In this document: positions 1 to 7,952 of the stretch, piece by piece
Layout: each line of letters begins with the position of its first letter
How positions within the stretch are numbered: the stretch's first letter is position 1
Assembly (NCBI GenBank): GCA_045561235.1
Contig: JBJKYB010000002.1
Coordinates: 496,001-560,000, forward strand
Length of the DNA: 64,000 nt
Reading direction: 5' to 3'
Source of the DNA: GCA-2705445 sp002705445
GTDB taxonomy: Bacteria > Pseudomonadota > Gammaproteobacteria > Poriferisulfidales > GCA-002705445
Position numbers and translations under genes: made by a program
The notes under the pieces: model-generated
Seen by the model: only the letters and a program-made list of their open reading frames with translations
The model's database searches: none
What the model was told of the DNA's origin: nothing

Positions 1-903
1 TCTAATTAGTGTTTTTGAAATATCAATAGACATTTTTGAAAGGCCTTTTTCTTTATCTTTTAAAGAAACGTCTTGATGTTTATGGTCATATACTTTTGCA
101 ATATCGACTTGGCATATTCTATTTTGAGCGTGGTTACGTTGCATTTCAGATAAAATTCCTATTTCTAAACCCCAATCACTTGGAATTCTTAATTCTTTAA
201 GCATTCTGCTTCTAAAGGAAAATTCTCCTGCTAAAGGATATCTAAATACATCAATGAATTCTATATAATCTCTTTGGCCCAAAACTTTTTTTAAAGCTTT
301 AAGTAAAGGGGTAACTAGCAATCTTGTAACTCTTCCATTTAATTTATTATTTCCAACCCTAGGATAATAACCCTTACAAAATTCATAATTAAAAAGAGGG
401 TTAGCAACGGGATAAACAAGTCTTGCTAGGAGTTCTCTATCATAAGTCAAAATGTCACAATCATGTAATGCAATAGATCTTGCTTCATCTCGAGCAAGAA
501 CATACCCCATGCAATACCAAACGTTTTTTCCTTTACCAGGCTCTCCGGGAGCTAAACCTTTTTTGTTTAATTCTTTGTCCAGGGCTTTCATTCTTGGACC
601 ATCATTCCATATCACTGAATGAGGTTGTTTCAAATTGGAAAAAAATTCTTTTGCATTCCTGAATTGTTTATTATCAGCTTTGTCTAATCCAATGGTGATG
701 TGATTCAAGTATTTAACTTGAGATAAAATTTCAATAATGTTTTTAAGAGCAGGACCTTCTATTTCAGAATATAAGGAGGGTAAAATTAAGTCTATCGGCC
801 TATTTTTTGAAAAAACAATAAGCTCTTTTTCAAGATCTTTTGCCGATCTATTTGAAATGTTATGGAGTGTGCTTACAACACCATTTTGATGAAAATCTGC
901 TAT
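1..903 (-). CDS. gpgS: Glucosyl-3-phosphoglycerate synthase (GT81), 3' end off the window
   Basis: Transfers glucose from a nucleotide sugar to 3-phosphoglycerate, the first step to the compatible solute glucosylglycerate. The 301 visible residues carry the family's N-terminal ADFHQNGVVSTLHN stretch, the PSLYSE strand near residue 42, the metal-binding DCD at 148-150 and the YPLAGEFSFR segment near 222. About 90 C-terminal residues are missing because the window ends. The start is unusual: an in-frame TAG lies just upstream and the first in-frame ATG is about 105 codons in. A perfect AGGAGG (909-914 on the minus strand) stands five bases before ATA at 901-903, which I take as the start; it overlaps the stop of the upstream phosphatase as ATAG. 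Family assignment is firm; the AUA start is inferred. Confidence 0.85.
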   Translation of the reverse strand, partial: MADFHQNGVVSTLHNISNRSAKDLEKELIVFSKNRPIDLILPSLYSEIEGPALKNIIEILSQVKYLNHITIGLDKADNKQFRNAKEFFSNLKQPHSVIWNDGPRMKALDKELNKKGLAPGEPGKGKNVWYCMGYVLARDEARSIALHDCDILTYDRELLARLVYPVANPLFNYEFCKGYYPRVGNNKLNGRVTRLLVTPLLKALKKVLGQRDYIEFIDVFRYPLAGEFSFRSRMLKELRIPSDWGLEIGILSEMQRNHAQNRICQVDIAKVYDHKHQDVSLKDKEKGLSKMSIDISKTLIR

Positions 904-1535
904 TTTTGCCTCCTAATAGACTCAAAAACCTGTTCAATGCACTCTGACCAACCTTCAGGCGCTTTTCTGTTACTAATAAATAAATTACTAGACTTTATAT
1001 TTTCTACAAAATTTTGATTATCAGAACTTTTTACTATACAAGGATAATCAGCGCAATTTAGCATTTCTAAATCATTATCGCTATCCCCGACCGCAATGGT
1101 AATAAAATTTGTACTAGAGTAATGCTTTTTATATTCATTGACAAGTCTAAGCATCGCCTCGCCTTTGTTTATATTGTTAGATATGTGATGAAATCTCCCC
1201 CCTTTGATAATAGTAAGATTATGAGATTCTAAATATTCTTTCAACTTTTGAAGATTTTCACTATTAGACTGCCAAATGATAAGTTCTGTAAATTCTCTTT
1301 CTGAAGCAAGTTTAATTTCATTTCTACTTAAGCCAGATAGCTTTTCTTTTTCCGCATCATCAAGATCATTAAAAAAAGTTAAATATTTTCCATAGATTTT
1401 TTTAATCTCATTTTTTATAGAGCTAATTTTTCTTACTATTCTTTTTGACTCAAAAATAATATTATATTCATTTTTTTGTTTGATTAAAATTGTTAAAATG
1501 TTTTTTTGGAGCATATATTCCTCCACCATTCTCAC
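900..1535 (-). CDS. gpgP: Glucosyl-3-phosphoglycerate phosphatase, C-terminal part after a frameshift
   Basis: C-terminal portion of a HAD-superfamily phosphatase of the mannosyl/glucosyl-3-phosphoglycerate phosphatase type, which dephosphorylates the product of the neighbouring synthase to give glucosylglycerate. It shows the cap segment GGRFHHIS, the conserved lysine in NKGEAM, and the Mg-binding GDSDND loop near residue 150 of this piece. The catalytic DxD is in the upstream reading frame (279-base piece at 1468-1746). The first residues of this open frame are probably not translated separately; the natural product would arise by joining the two frames near 1471-1507. The stop overlaps the downstream synthase start. 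Confidence 0.75.
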   Translation of the reverse strand: MRMVEEYMLQKNILTILIKQKNEYNIIFESKRIVRKISSIKNEIKKIYGKYLTFFNDLDDAEKEKLSGLSRNEIKLASEREFTELIIWQSNSENLQKLKEYLESHNLTIIKGGRFHHISNNINKGEAMLRLVNEYKKHYSSTNFITIAVGDSDNDLEMLNCADYPCIVKSSDNQNFVENIKSSNLFISNRKAPEGWSECIEQVFESIRRQK

Positions 1536-1746
1536 AAATAAAAGGTATGTTAAATGATTCTTTTTGAAAAAAATTCTTTAACTCGATGAATGTTTTGCTT
1601 GTATTAAAAATTACAGAGTGCCCATCATTTATGAGTTGTTTTGTTGTATTTAAGTTATTGCCAAAAGAGAAATCATTTTTATTTAAAAAAGATGAATCTA
1701 GATCTGTAAAAATCAGAACGGATAAATTGTCAATTTTATATGTCAT
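1468..1746 (-). CDS. gpgP: Glucosyl-3-phosphoglycerate phosphatase, N-terminal part before the frameshift
   Basis: N-terminal 92 residues of the HAD phosphatase whose remainder lies in the +1 frame downstream. It contains the nucleophile motif FTDLDSS (Asp15, Asp17), the serine/threonine motif in NTSKT, and the GGGIYAP segment that normally precedes the cap domain. The frame ends at TGA directly after a run of seven A (1471-1477); a second A7 run lies at 1501-1507. Removing one A, or a +1 slip, restores one protein of about 280 residues, the usual family length. I chose the ATG at 1746; a TTG at 1767 would overlap the preceding gene. It may be a sequencing error, a true mutation or slippage. 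Confidence 0.7.
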   Translation of the reverse strand: MTYKIDNLSVLIFTDLDSSFLNKNDFSFGNNLNTTKQLINDGHSVIFNTSKTFIELKNFFQKESFNIPFICENGGGIYAPKKHFNNFNQTKK

Positions 1747-1757
1747 TATAATTTTTA

Positions 1758-2567
1758 TTATTGACAATTACTAATTGAAACTTTCACTTCAAGATCTTCA
1801 CTGCCCGAATAATTTGTTTTAACACCTTTAATTGTTGATGCGTCTAAAAAATCAAGTCCACAACTTATTCTAACATATTTCTCATCAATACATTTATTGT
1901 GAGATGGGTCAAAAGCAACCCATCCAAGATCTTCAATATATATTTCAGTCCATGCATGTGTAGTATGTTCCTGCGCATTTAAATCCTCTATTAAAAAACC
2001 ATTTATATATCTTGCAGGTAATGAATTTTCTCTAGCAAGACTAATTAATATATGAGCAAAGTCTTGGCAAACTCCTTTGCCTTGTTCAATGGATTTTTTT
2101 GCTGACGTGCTTACCGACGTTGATCCTGAAACATAGTTAATAGATTTAGAAACTATCTCATTAATTTGATGACAAAATGTAATTGTATCGTTATTTTTTC
2201 TTTTTAGATTTTTACTTAATTTTAATATTTTTCTACAGGGTAAAGTTAAATCTGTTTGTCTTAAAAAACACTCGGGATTAACTTTTTCTTGAAGCCCTTT
2301 TACAATACCTAACATATCCTTAGTATTGACGATACCTGAAGAAGTAATTTTCTGGCTTCCTTTTAAATTACTATTAAATATATTATAGATTTTATGCCCT
2401 AAGGCATCCTGATGAGATTCTTGTATTGATCCTTTTGAAGTTTTTATTGACCACGAAGTAATTTCTTGGTTTCTACATTTGGATGGATAAAGCTTTACCG
2501 ACTGTATTAATTTTGGAACCTCTGAGTTGAAGGTATAACTCGTTTCATGTTTAATTTTTATTTTCAT
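1758..2567 (-). CDS. Transglutaminase-like cysteine protease/amidase family protein
   Basis: A 269-residue cytoplasmic protein of the bacterial transglutaminase-like family, with the usual beta-rich N-terminal domain and a papain-fold core. The catalytic triad is visible as Cys167 in GKGVCQDFAH, His204 in HTTHAW and Asp220 in VAFDPSHN. There is no signal peptide. Its start overlaps the end of the alpha-E gene by four bases (ATGA). In many bacteria this family travels with alpha-E and circularly permuted ATP-grasp genes, a set predicted by comparative genomics to make, and then trim or ligate, peptides or amide-linked tags. The substrate is unknown. Confidence 0.9.
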   Translation of the reverse strand: MKIKIKHETSYTFNSEVPKLIQSVKLYPSKCRNQEITSWSIKTSKGSIQESHQDALGHKIYNIFNSNLKGSQKITSSGIVNTKDMLGIVKGLQEKVNPECFLRQTDLTLPCRKILKLSKNLKRKNNDTITFCHQINEIVSKSINYVSGSTSVSTSAKKSIEQGKGVCQDFAHILISLARENSLPARYINGFLIEDLNAQEHTTHAWTEIYIEDLGWVAFDPSHNKCIDEKYVRISCGLDFLDASTIKGVKTNYSGSEDLEVKVSISNCQ

Positions 2568-3520
2568 TTCTCAACACCTAAAAAATATTTATTTTCAAGT
2601 TGGCCATATATTTCTGACAGATCAATAATAAATTTTTCTAAAAATTCATGAAGACCATTATCAAGAATATTATTCACTGTTAATTTATTAAACTTTGTAT
2701 GCAAAGTATTTGCTAGCTCTTCAGCTTTTGATTTTTTCTTATAGAATTTTTTTAATCTTTTTAAATGATGATCAATTTTTTCTATTGAATAAAATAAAGA
2801 TCTTGGGCACATCATATTTAATATGAGAAAGTCAATTATTTTGTAATAACCAATATCTGAATTTCCATAGGCCCATTTATACCCTCTAAAAGAGGATACT
2901 GCTCGTAATAAAAGGCTCCATTGAAAATTATCGTAATCTTTACCGATCAACTCGCTGTTTGGTAATAAAATAAAATATTTAACATCAATTATTCTTGCTG
3001 TGAAATCAGCTCTTTCAAAATGAGTACCTAGTGATAGAAAGTCGTAACTATCATTGACTAATTGAGTATTTAATATCGTTCCTCTAATAAGATTAACTTG
3101 CTTTTTTACTAAGTCTATTATTCCTGGAAGATCTTTTGAATTATATTTTTTTTTCGAGTATTTTTCGAGATCATGATAAGCTATATTAATTGCATCCCAC
3201 ACTTCAAGAGTAATTGCCGTTCTTACCATCTTTGCATTCTCTCTCGTTCTATTAATACAATTAAATATTGAAGACTGATTCTCTAGATCAAATAATAAGA
3301 AAAATTCGATCTTTTCTTTTTTTATAATTTTATTTTTTTCTAGGTATTCTTCTTTAATTCTTAGTGTTTGAAGTATTGAGTCCCACTCATTATTATATGA
3401 AGTTGTTGCATTCGGTATTAAGTGAATTCTATAGGCAACTTCTAAAAGCCTAGCAATTGAATCTGCTCTTTCAATATACCTTGCGGCCCAATATAAATTT
3501 TCTGCTGTTTTACTTAACAT
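2564..3520 (-). CDS. Alpha-E domain protein (DUF403)
   Basis: A 318-residue all-alpha protein of the alpha-E (DUF403) family, recognised from the N-terminal LSKTAENLYWAARYIERAD stretch and the later conserved FERAD segment in the middle. The biochemical role is not established. The family nearly always accompanies circularly permuted ATP-grasp proteins and transglutaminase-like proteases, and is sometimes fused to the ATP-grasp partner. Here it lies four bases after the ATP-grasp gene and overlaps the transglutaminase gene, so the three are almost certainly co-translated. Confidence 0.9.
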   Translation of the reverse strand: MLSKTAENLYWAARYIERADSIARLLEVAYRIHLIPNATTSYNNEWDSILQTLRIKEEYLEKNKIIKKEKIEFFLLFDLENQSSIFNCINRTRENAKMVRTAITLEVWDAINIAYHDLEKYSKKKYNSKDLPGIIDLVKKQVNLIRGTILNTQLVNDSYDFLSLGTHFERADFTARIIDVKYFILLPNSELIGKDYDNFQWSLLLRAVSSFRGYKWAYGNSDIGYYKIIDFLILNMMCPRSLFYSIEKIDHHLKRLKKFYKKKSKAEELANTLHTKFNKLTVNNILDNGLHEFLEKFIIDLSEIYGQLENKYFLGVEK

Positions 3521-3524
3521 ATAA

Positions 3525-4931
3525 TCACTCTGCCAATATCCAAGTATCTTTTACTCCACCACCTTGAGAAGAGTTAACAACTAAAGAATTTTCTTTTAAA
3601 GCAACTCTTGTCAAAGCCCCACTCACTAGTGTTATTTTTTTATTACTAATTAAGCAATAAGGACGTAAATCAACATGTCTTGGCGATAAAATATTTTTTG
3701 AAAAAATTGGTACAGAAGATAAAGAAAGAATAGGTTGCGCAATAAAATTACCTGGATTTGATTTAATTTTTCTTTTAAAGAGCTCTATTTTCTGCTTTGA
3801 AGCATCGTTACCAATTAACATACCATGCCCACCGGAGCCGTGTACTTCTTTTACAACAAGCTTTTTCAAATTGCTCAAAACATAGCCACGATCCTTTGGA
3901 TCATAACATTTATAAGTTTTTACATTTTCTAAAATTGGATCTTCACTTAAATAGAATTTAATTATTTCAGGTAAAAAAGTATAAATTGCTTTATCGTCAG
4001 CAATTCCACTGCCTGGAGCAGAGCAAATATTTACATTCCCAGATTTATAAGAATCAAATAAACCAGGAACTCCTATTAAAGAATTATTATCAAAAGTAAT
4101 AGGATCTATATAATGGTCATCGATTCGACGATATATAATATCTACTTTCTCTTTGCCCCTAGTAGTTTTCATGTAAGTAATATTTTTATCTACATAAAGG
4201 TCAGATCCTTGGACTAGTTCAATACCCATCATATTTGCTAAAAAACTATGTTCATAATATGCGCTATTTAATGAGCCTGGTGTTAGAATGACAATGTTGG
4301 GATCGTCAGAACAATTTTTTGGCCTTAATTTTCTTAAAGTATCCAATAAATGATGTGGATAATTCTCCACGGGCTCTATCTTTAATGTTTGAAAAAGTTC
4401 TGGGAACATTCTCATCATAATTTCTCTATTTTCAATCATATAGGAAACTCCAGATGGAGTTCGACAATTATCTTCTAATATTAAAAAATTGTTTTCATTA
4501 GTCCTAATAATATCTGTACCAATTATTGGACTATAAATATTATTAGGAACTTTGAATCCAACCATTTTAATCTCGTATGCAGGATTTCCATAAACAAGGT
4601 GACGGGGAATAATGTTTGTTTTCATAATTTCCCCAGAATGATATATATCGTGTAAAAACGCATTAATTGCAAGAGCTCGTTGTATTACACCTTTACTTAT
4701 TTTCCCCCATTCTTTGTTGGTTATAACTCTAGGGAATAAATCGAAAGGCAACAATCTTTCTGAAGCGTCATAATTATTATAAACTGAAAATGTAATACCA
4801 ATTTTCCGGAACAGATCTTCAGCTTCATTTTTCTTTTTAACCAATGTATTTTTAGGCAAAGATTTTGCCCAGTTCATTACATCTTTATACGAAACTCTTA
4901 TTTTCGATTTAGTGTATACCTCATTATACAT
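3525..4931 (-). CDS. Circularly permuted type 2 ATP-grasp protein (DUF404/DUF407)
   Basis: A 468-residue predicted carboxylate-amine/thiol ligase with a circularly permuted ATP-grasp fold. Family landmarks include FDLFPRVI near residue 64, ILEDNCRTPSGVSY near 150, the RRIDDHYIDP segment, the glycine-rich loop KEVHGSGGHGML, and the RHVDLRPY segment near the C terminus. ATP-grasp enzymes activate a carboxylate as acyl phosphate and couple it to an amine. It is the first gene of the minus-strand operon (ATG preceded by AAGGGG) and is followed by its usual partners, alpha-E and transglutaminase. The real substrate is unknown. Confidence 0.92.
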   Translation of the reverse strand: MYNEVYTKSKIRVSYKDVMNWAKSLPKNTLVKKKNEAEDLFRKIGITFSVYNNYDASERLLPFDLFPRVITNKEWGKISKGVIQRALAINAFLHDIYHSGEIMKTNIIPRHLVYGNPAYEIKMVGFKVPNNIYSPIIGTDIIRTNENNFLILEDNCRTPSGVSYMIENREIMMRMFPELFQTLKIEPVENYPHHLLDTLRKLRPKNCSDDPNIVILTPGSLNSAYYEHSFLANMMGIELVQGSDLYVDKNITYMKTTRGKEKVDIIYRRIDDHYIDPITFDNNSLIGVPGLFDSYKSGNVNICSAPGSGIADDKAIYTFLPEIIKFYLSEDPILENVKTYKCYDPKDRGYVLSNLKKLVVKEVHGSGGHGMLIGNDASKQKIELFKRKIKSNPGNFIAQPILSLSSVPIFSKNILSPRHVDLRPYCLISNKKITLVSGALTRVALKENSLVVNSSQGGGVKDTWILAE

Positions 4932-4946
4932 ATCCCCTTCCTATAA

Positions 4947-5009
4947 GAATTCTATAAACTGAGACGGGGGAAAAAAGGAAATAAACGGTATATCTCAGTT
5001 ATAGAATTC
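4947..5009. promoter_or_regulatory. Long inverted repeat between divergent operons
   Basis: GAATTCTATAAACTGAGA (4947-4964) is mirrored by TCTCAGTTATAGAATTC (4993-5009); the arms pair perfectly except for one extra A in the left arm, around a 28-base spacer holding a G5/A6 stretch. The repeat sits in the 158-base gap between the ATP-grasp gene (minus, start 4931) and the CIA30 gene (plus, start 5090). It is well placed to be an operator for both promoters, or a cruciform or hairpin in the leader. No known regulator site was recognised. Confidence 0.5.
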
Positions 5010-5018
5010 ACGCTACGA

Positions 5019-5044
5019 TGCAATTATATAAATGCAATTTATAT
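5019..5044. repeat. Two adjacent 13-base direct repeats upstream of the CIA30 gene
   Basis: ATGCAATTATATA (5019-5031) is followed immediately by ATGCAATTTATAT (5032-5044). The head-to-tail arrangement next to the large inverted repeat at 4947-5009 suggests a compact control region, but the motif is AT-rich and could be chance. Confidence 0.3.
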
Positions 5045-5089
5045 GCCAAACTGTTGAAAGGAGTATTAATACTTTGATATATTAAGCTT

Positions 5090-5638
5090 ATGAAAAGACA
5101 GATATTTTTATTAACATCATTTATTTTATTTATGTCTCAAAATACCTATGCCGAAAGCCTTTTTGAAGATAAATTTGAGGATCCATCTAAATGGAAATTC
5201 ATTTCTGACAATGTAATGGGCGGATTGTCTACCGGCTCAGTAGTCTATGAAATGACAGAAGGCCAATCAATAGCATACTTATCTGGTGAAGTTACAACCG
5301 AGAATAACGGTGGTTTTATCCAATTTAGAAGAAATTTAAAAGAAGTTAACTTAAAAGAAGCTAATTACGTAAAAATTACTGCGAAAGGAAATAATGAAAA
5401 ATATTACATTCATTTAAGAACATCTGGCACGATACTTCCATGGCAATATTATCAATCAAGTTTTCTTGTAAAAGAAACATATAAAGAATATATTTTGCCC
5501 ATAAAAGAGTTTAAGAAATCAGGCGCGTTCCAAGCTAATACTATAAAATCCAGAAATATTACCTCAATAGGTGTTGTAGCATATGGGAAAGACCATCAGG
5601 CAAATATATATGTAAAAGATATTTCTTTTTTTAAATAA
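5090..5638 (+). CDS. CIA30 family protein, exported
   Basis: A 182-residue protein with a signal peptide (MKRQ, hydrophobic stretch, cleavage near TYA-ES) followed by a CIA30/NDUFAF1-type jelly-roll domain, seen in FEDPSKWKFISDNVMGG and GGFIQFRRNL. In mitochondria CIA30 helps complex I assembly; in bacteria exported CIA30 proteins have no settled role and the fold resembles carbohydrate-binding modules. It opens a plus-strand run reaching the thioesterase. No strong ribosome site stands directly before the ATG; the nearest AAAGGAG is about 28 bases upstream. Confidence 0.75.
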   Translation: MKRQIFLLTSFILFMSQNTYAESLFEDKFEDPSKWKFISDNVMGGLSTGSVVYEMTEGQSIAYLSGEVTTENNGGFIQFRRNLKEVNLKEANYVKITAKGNNEKYYIHLRTSGTILPWQYYQSSFLVKETYKEYILPIKEFKKSGAFQANTIKSRNITSIGVVAYGKDHQANIYVKDISFFK

Positions 5639-5658
5639 AATTAATTAGGATGAACTAA

Positions 5659-6213
5659 ATGAAATATATAAAGATACTACCGATATTTATGATAATTTTA
5701 ACTCTTACAAGCTGCGCAGAGCAATATGTTTATACAGATAAGAAAAACTTAAATAATACTTTGAATATTCTTTCACAGGGTGAATTCTATGCCTGTACCT
5801 TTAAAAATATATATGTGAAAGATGAAACAAATAATACTAAGGAAGATATTAAAAAAATAAAAATAAATTTTAACGCAAATAAGAATATAAATTTAATTCA
5901 AAATGAAAACAAAATAGGTCTTATATATAAACAAGATAAGTGGAATAATGGAAATAGTATTTATGTAAGAGATGAGAAGAAGAAAAATATCTTTTTTATG
6001 ACAGATTTTTATTCTGAAAAAGATCTTGACGAAAAAAATTTAAGCGCAGATTATTATATAAAATTTACTGAAAACAATTTAGAAATAAGCTTATTTGATA
6101 AAAACATAAAAAGTGCATACTCGTGTATTAAGCTTGAAAAAATATTACCGGAAGCAATGAAGAAGCAACTTCTTAAAAATTTTATTTTACAAAAAAACTC
6201 AGAAAGATTATAG
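5659..6213 (+). CDS. Putative lipoprotein of unknown function
   Basis: A 184-residue protein not assigned to a family. A positively charged N terminus and hydrophobic core lead to the lipobox LTSC with the lipidated cysteine near residue 19, so it should be anchored in the periplasm. The mature part is rich in Lys, Asn, Glu and Ile with scattered aromatic residues, consistent with a beta-rich domain. It lies 20 bases after the CIA30 gene and 27 before the DUF3108 gene, suggesting a shared envelope role. Confidence 0.7.
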   Translation: MKYIKILPIFMIILTLTSCAEQYVYTDKKNLNNTLNILSQGEFYACTFKNIYVKDETNNTKEDIKKIKINFNANKNINLIQNENKIGLIYKQDKWNNGNSIYVRDEKKKNIFFMTDFYSEKDLDEKNLSADYYIKFTENNLEISLFDKNIKSAYSCIKLEKILPEAMKKQLLKNFILQKNSERL

Positions 6214-6240
6214 AATCAAATATTATATGAAAAAATAATA

Positions 6241-6924
6241 ATGTTTAAGAAAATCTTAATAATTTTATTTATTACTCAAAGCGTATATATTTATGCCGGT
6301 GAAGAAAATTTAAATAACGCTGAAGCCAGTTATATTTTTTATTACAAAAATATAGAAGCTGGTTCAATGAAATTAAAAATTAAAAGCATTGGTAGCGAAA
6401 TTAATATAACTACAAAGTATGATGGAAACTTTTTGGCTTCCTTAGCAAATAAGGGATTTCGAGAAGAAACCTCGTCTATTCAAAAAAGAAAGCAAGATTT
6501 TTTTCCTCAAAGGTACACATATATTGATGAGAAAGAATCATATGAAATTATTTTTAATAATAATGAAGCAGAAATCCTAAGTGATTCTTTTCCAACATTA
6601 AAGCTTGAATCAAGAAACATGATATATGATCCAATTTCTATACTTGTTCTATTAATGAAGAAATATCCAAATATAGAAAATGCATATAGTGTTGTATCGA
6701 AAAAGAAACTTAAGATATATGATTATAAATTTAACGATAATATTTCTTATAAAATAAAAGAAAAAGATTTTAATTGTTATTCAGTTGAGTATAAGTCAGC
6801 CAACAAGACAAATTATTATTATTTTTCAAAAGATCATAAAAATTTGTTAATTTCTATAAAGATAAATAAGAGCGGCCAAGAGAAAATCAGGATTGATTTG
6901 TCAGATATACAGCATCTAGAATAG
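6241..6924 (+). CDS. DUF3108 domain protein, periplasmic
   Basis: A 227-residue exported protein with a signal peptide ending near YIYAG. The mature part resembles DUF3108: a beta-strand protein beginning with AxYxFYYKNIEAG, then SSIQKRKQDFFPQRYTYID and YDPISILVLLM near residue 138. DUF3108 proteins are common in Gammaproteobacteria and fold like LolA/outer-membrane-associated beta sheets, but have no proven activity. It is 13 bases before the YdjM-like gene in the same transcription run. Confidence 0.7.
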   Translation: MFKKILIILFITQSVYIYAGEENLNNAEASYIFYYKNIEAGSMKLKIKSIGSEINITTKYDGNFLASLANKGFREETSSIQKRKQDFFPQRYTYIDEKESYEIIFNNNEAEILSDSFPTLKLESRNMIYDPISILVLLMKKYPNIENAYSVVSKKKLKIYDYKFNDNISYKIKEKDFNCYSVEYKSANKTNYYYFSKDHKNLLISIKINKSGQEKIRIDLSDIQHLE

Positions 6925-6937
6925 GAAAAAATATTAT

Positions 6938-7936
6938 ATGGATCCATTATCACAAGGAATAGTAGGCTCAGTTGCAGCTCAACAAAAAAGTAGTAAAGAA
7001 AAGATTTTACTAATCACCATTATTGGTTTTCTTTCGGGGATGGCTCCTGATTTAGATGTATTCATAAGATCTAGTCATGACCCTCTTTTGGCAATTGAAT
7101 TTCATAGACAATTTACTCATTCTCTTATCTTTATACCTTTTGGAGGATTCATATGTGGGACATTTTTTTACCATGTTTTGACCAAAAGGAGGGGTATGTC
7201 AATTAAAGAGACCTATCTCTATTGCACGCTTGCTTATGCCTCCCATGGAATTTTAGATGCATGCACATCATATGGAACGCAGCTTTTTTGGCCTTTCAAT
7301 GATTTTAGAGTTGCATGGAATACTATATCTATTGTTGACCCAATTTTTACTATTACATTATTTACTTTAGTTTTTTTATCAATTTTTAGGAGAAAAACTA
7401 TATTCGCAAAGATTGCACTTATTTGGGTAATAACATATATGTCTATAGGACTAATCCAACATAATAGAGCTGAAAAAGTTGGACTTCTGAATGCTGATTC
7501 TAGAGGCCATATTCCTGCTAGAATCGTAGTAAAACCGAGCTTAGCAAATTTGCTTGTCTGGAAAGTTATATATGAGGCAGATGAAAAGTATTATGTTGAT
7601 GCCGTAAAAGTAGGATTTAATTCGAAAGTTATTAAAGGAGCAAGCATAGATAAGCTTAATATTAAAAATTCATTCCCGTGGCTTAATTTAGATTCACAAC
7701 AATCAAAAGATATAGATCGTTTTAGCTGGTTTTCAGGAGGCTACTTAGCAATATCAAAAAACAACCCGAATAGAATTATTGATATTAGATATTCAATGCT
7801 TCCAAATGAAATTCACGGACTTTGGGGTATTGAAATTCAAAAAAATATTGAAGAAAATCAACATGTAAAATACTTTTTTAATAGAGAGAATAATTCCGAA
7901 GCATTAAAAGAATTATGGAGTATATTAATAGATTAA
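6938..7936 (+). CDS. YdjM/YbcI-like membrane-bound metal-dependent hydrolase
   Basis: A 332-residue inner-membrane protein of the LexA-regulated-hydrolase (YdjM/DUF457) family. It begins MDPLSQGIVGSVAAQ and has GMAPDLDVF, HRQFTHSLIF and SHGILDACTSYG, supplying the conserved Asp and His residues thought to bind metal. Four hydrophobic segments fill residues 25-175; the C-terminal half is soluble. The substrate is not known. Spacing to the next gene is only a few bases. Confidence 0.8.
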   Translation: MDPLSQGIVGSVAAQQKSSKEKILLITIIGFLSGMAPDLDVFIRSSHDPLLAIEFHRQFTHSLIFIPFGGFICGTFFYHVLTKRRGMSIKETYLYCTLAYASHGILDACTSYGTQLFWPFNDFRVAWNTISIVDPIFTITLFTLVFLSIFRRKTIFAKIALIWVITYMSIGLIQHNRAEKVGLLNADSRGHIPARIVVKPSLANLLVWKVIYEADEKYYVDAVKVGFNSKVIKGASIDKLNIKNSFPWLNLDSQQSKDIDRFSWFSGGYLAISKNNPNRIIDIRYSMLPNEIHGLWGIEIQKNIEENQHVKYFFNRENNSEALKELWSILID

Positions 7937-7952
7937 TTTGGATGGATTTATC

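Noticed and set aside
480..662. Plus-strand frame of 60 codons
   Set aside because: It overlaps the well-supported synthase gene on the minus strand and has no family resemblance or ribosome site.
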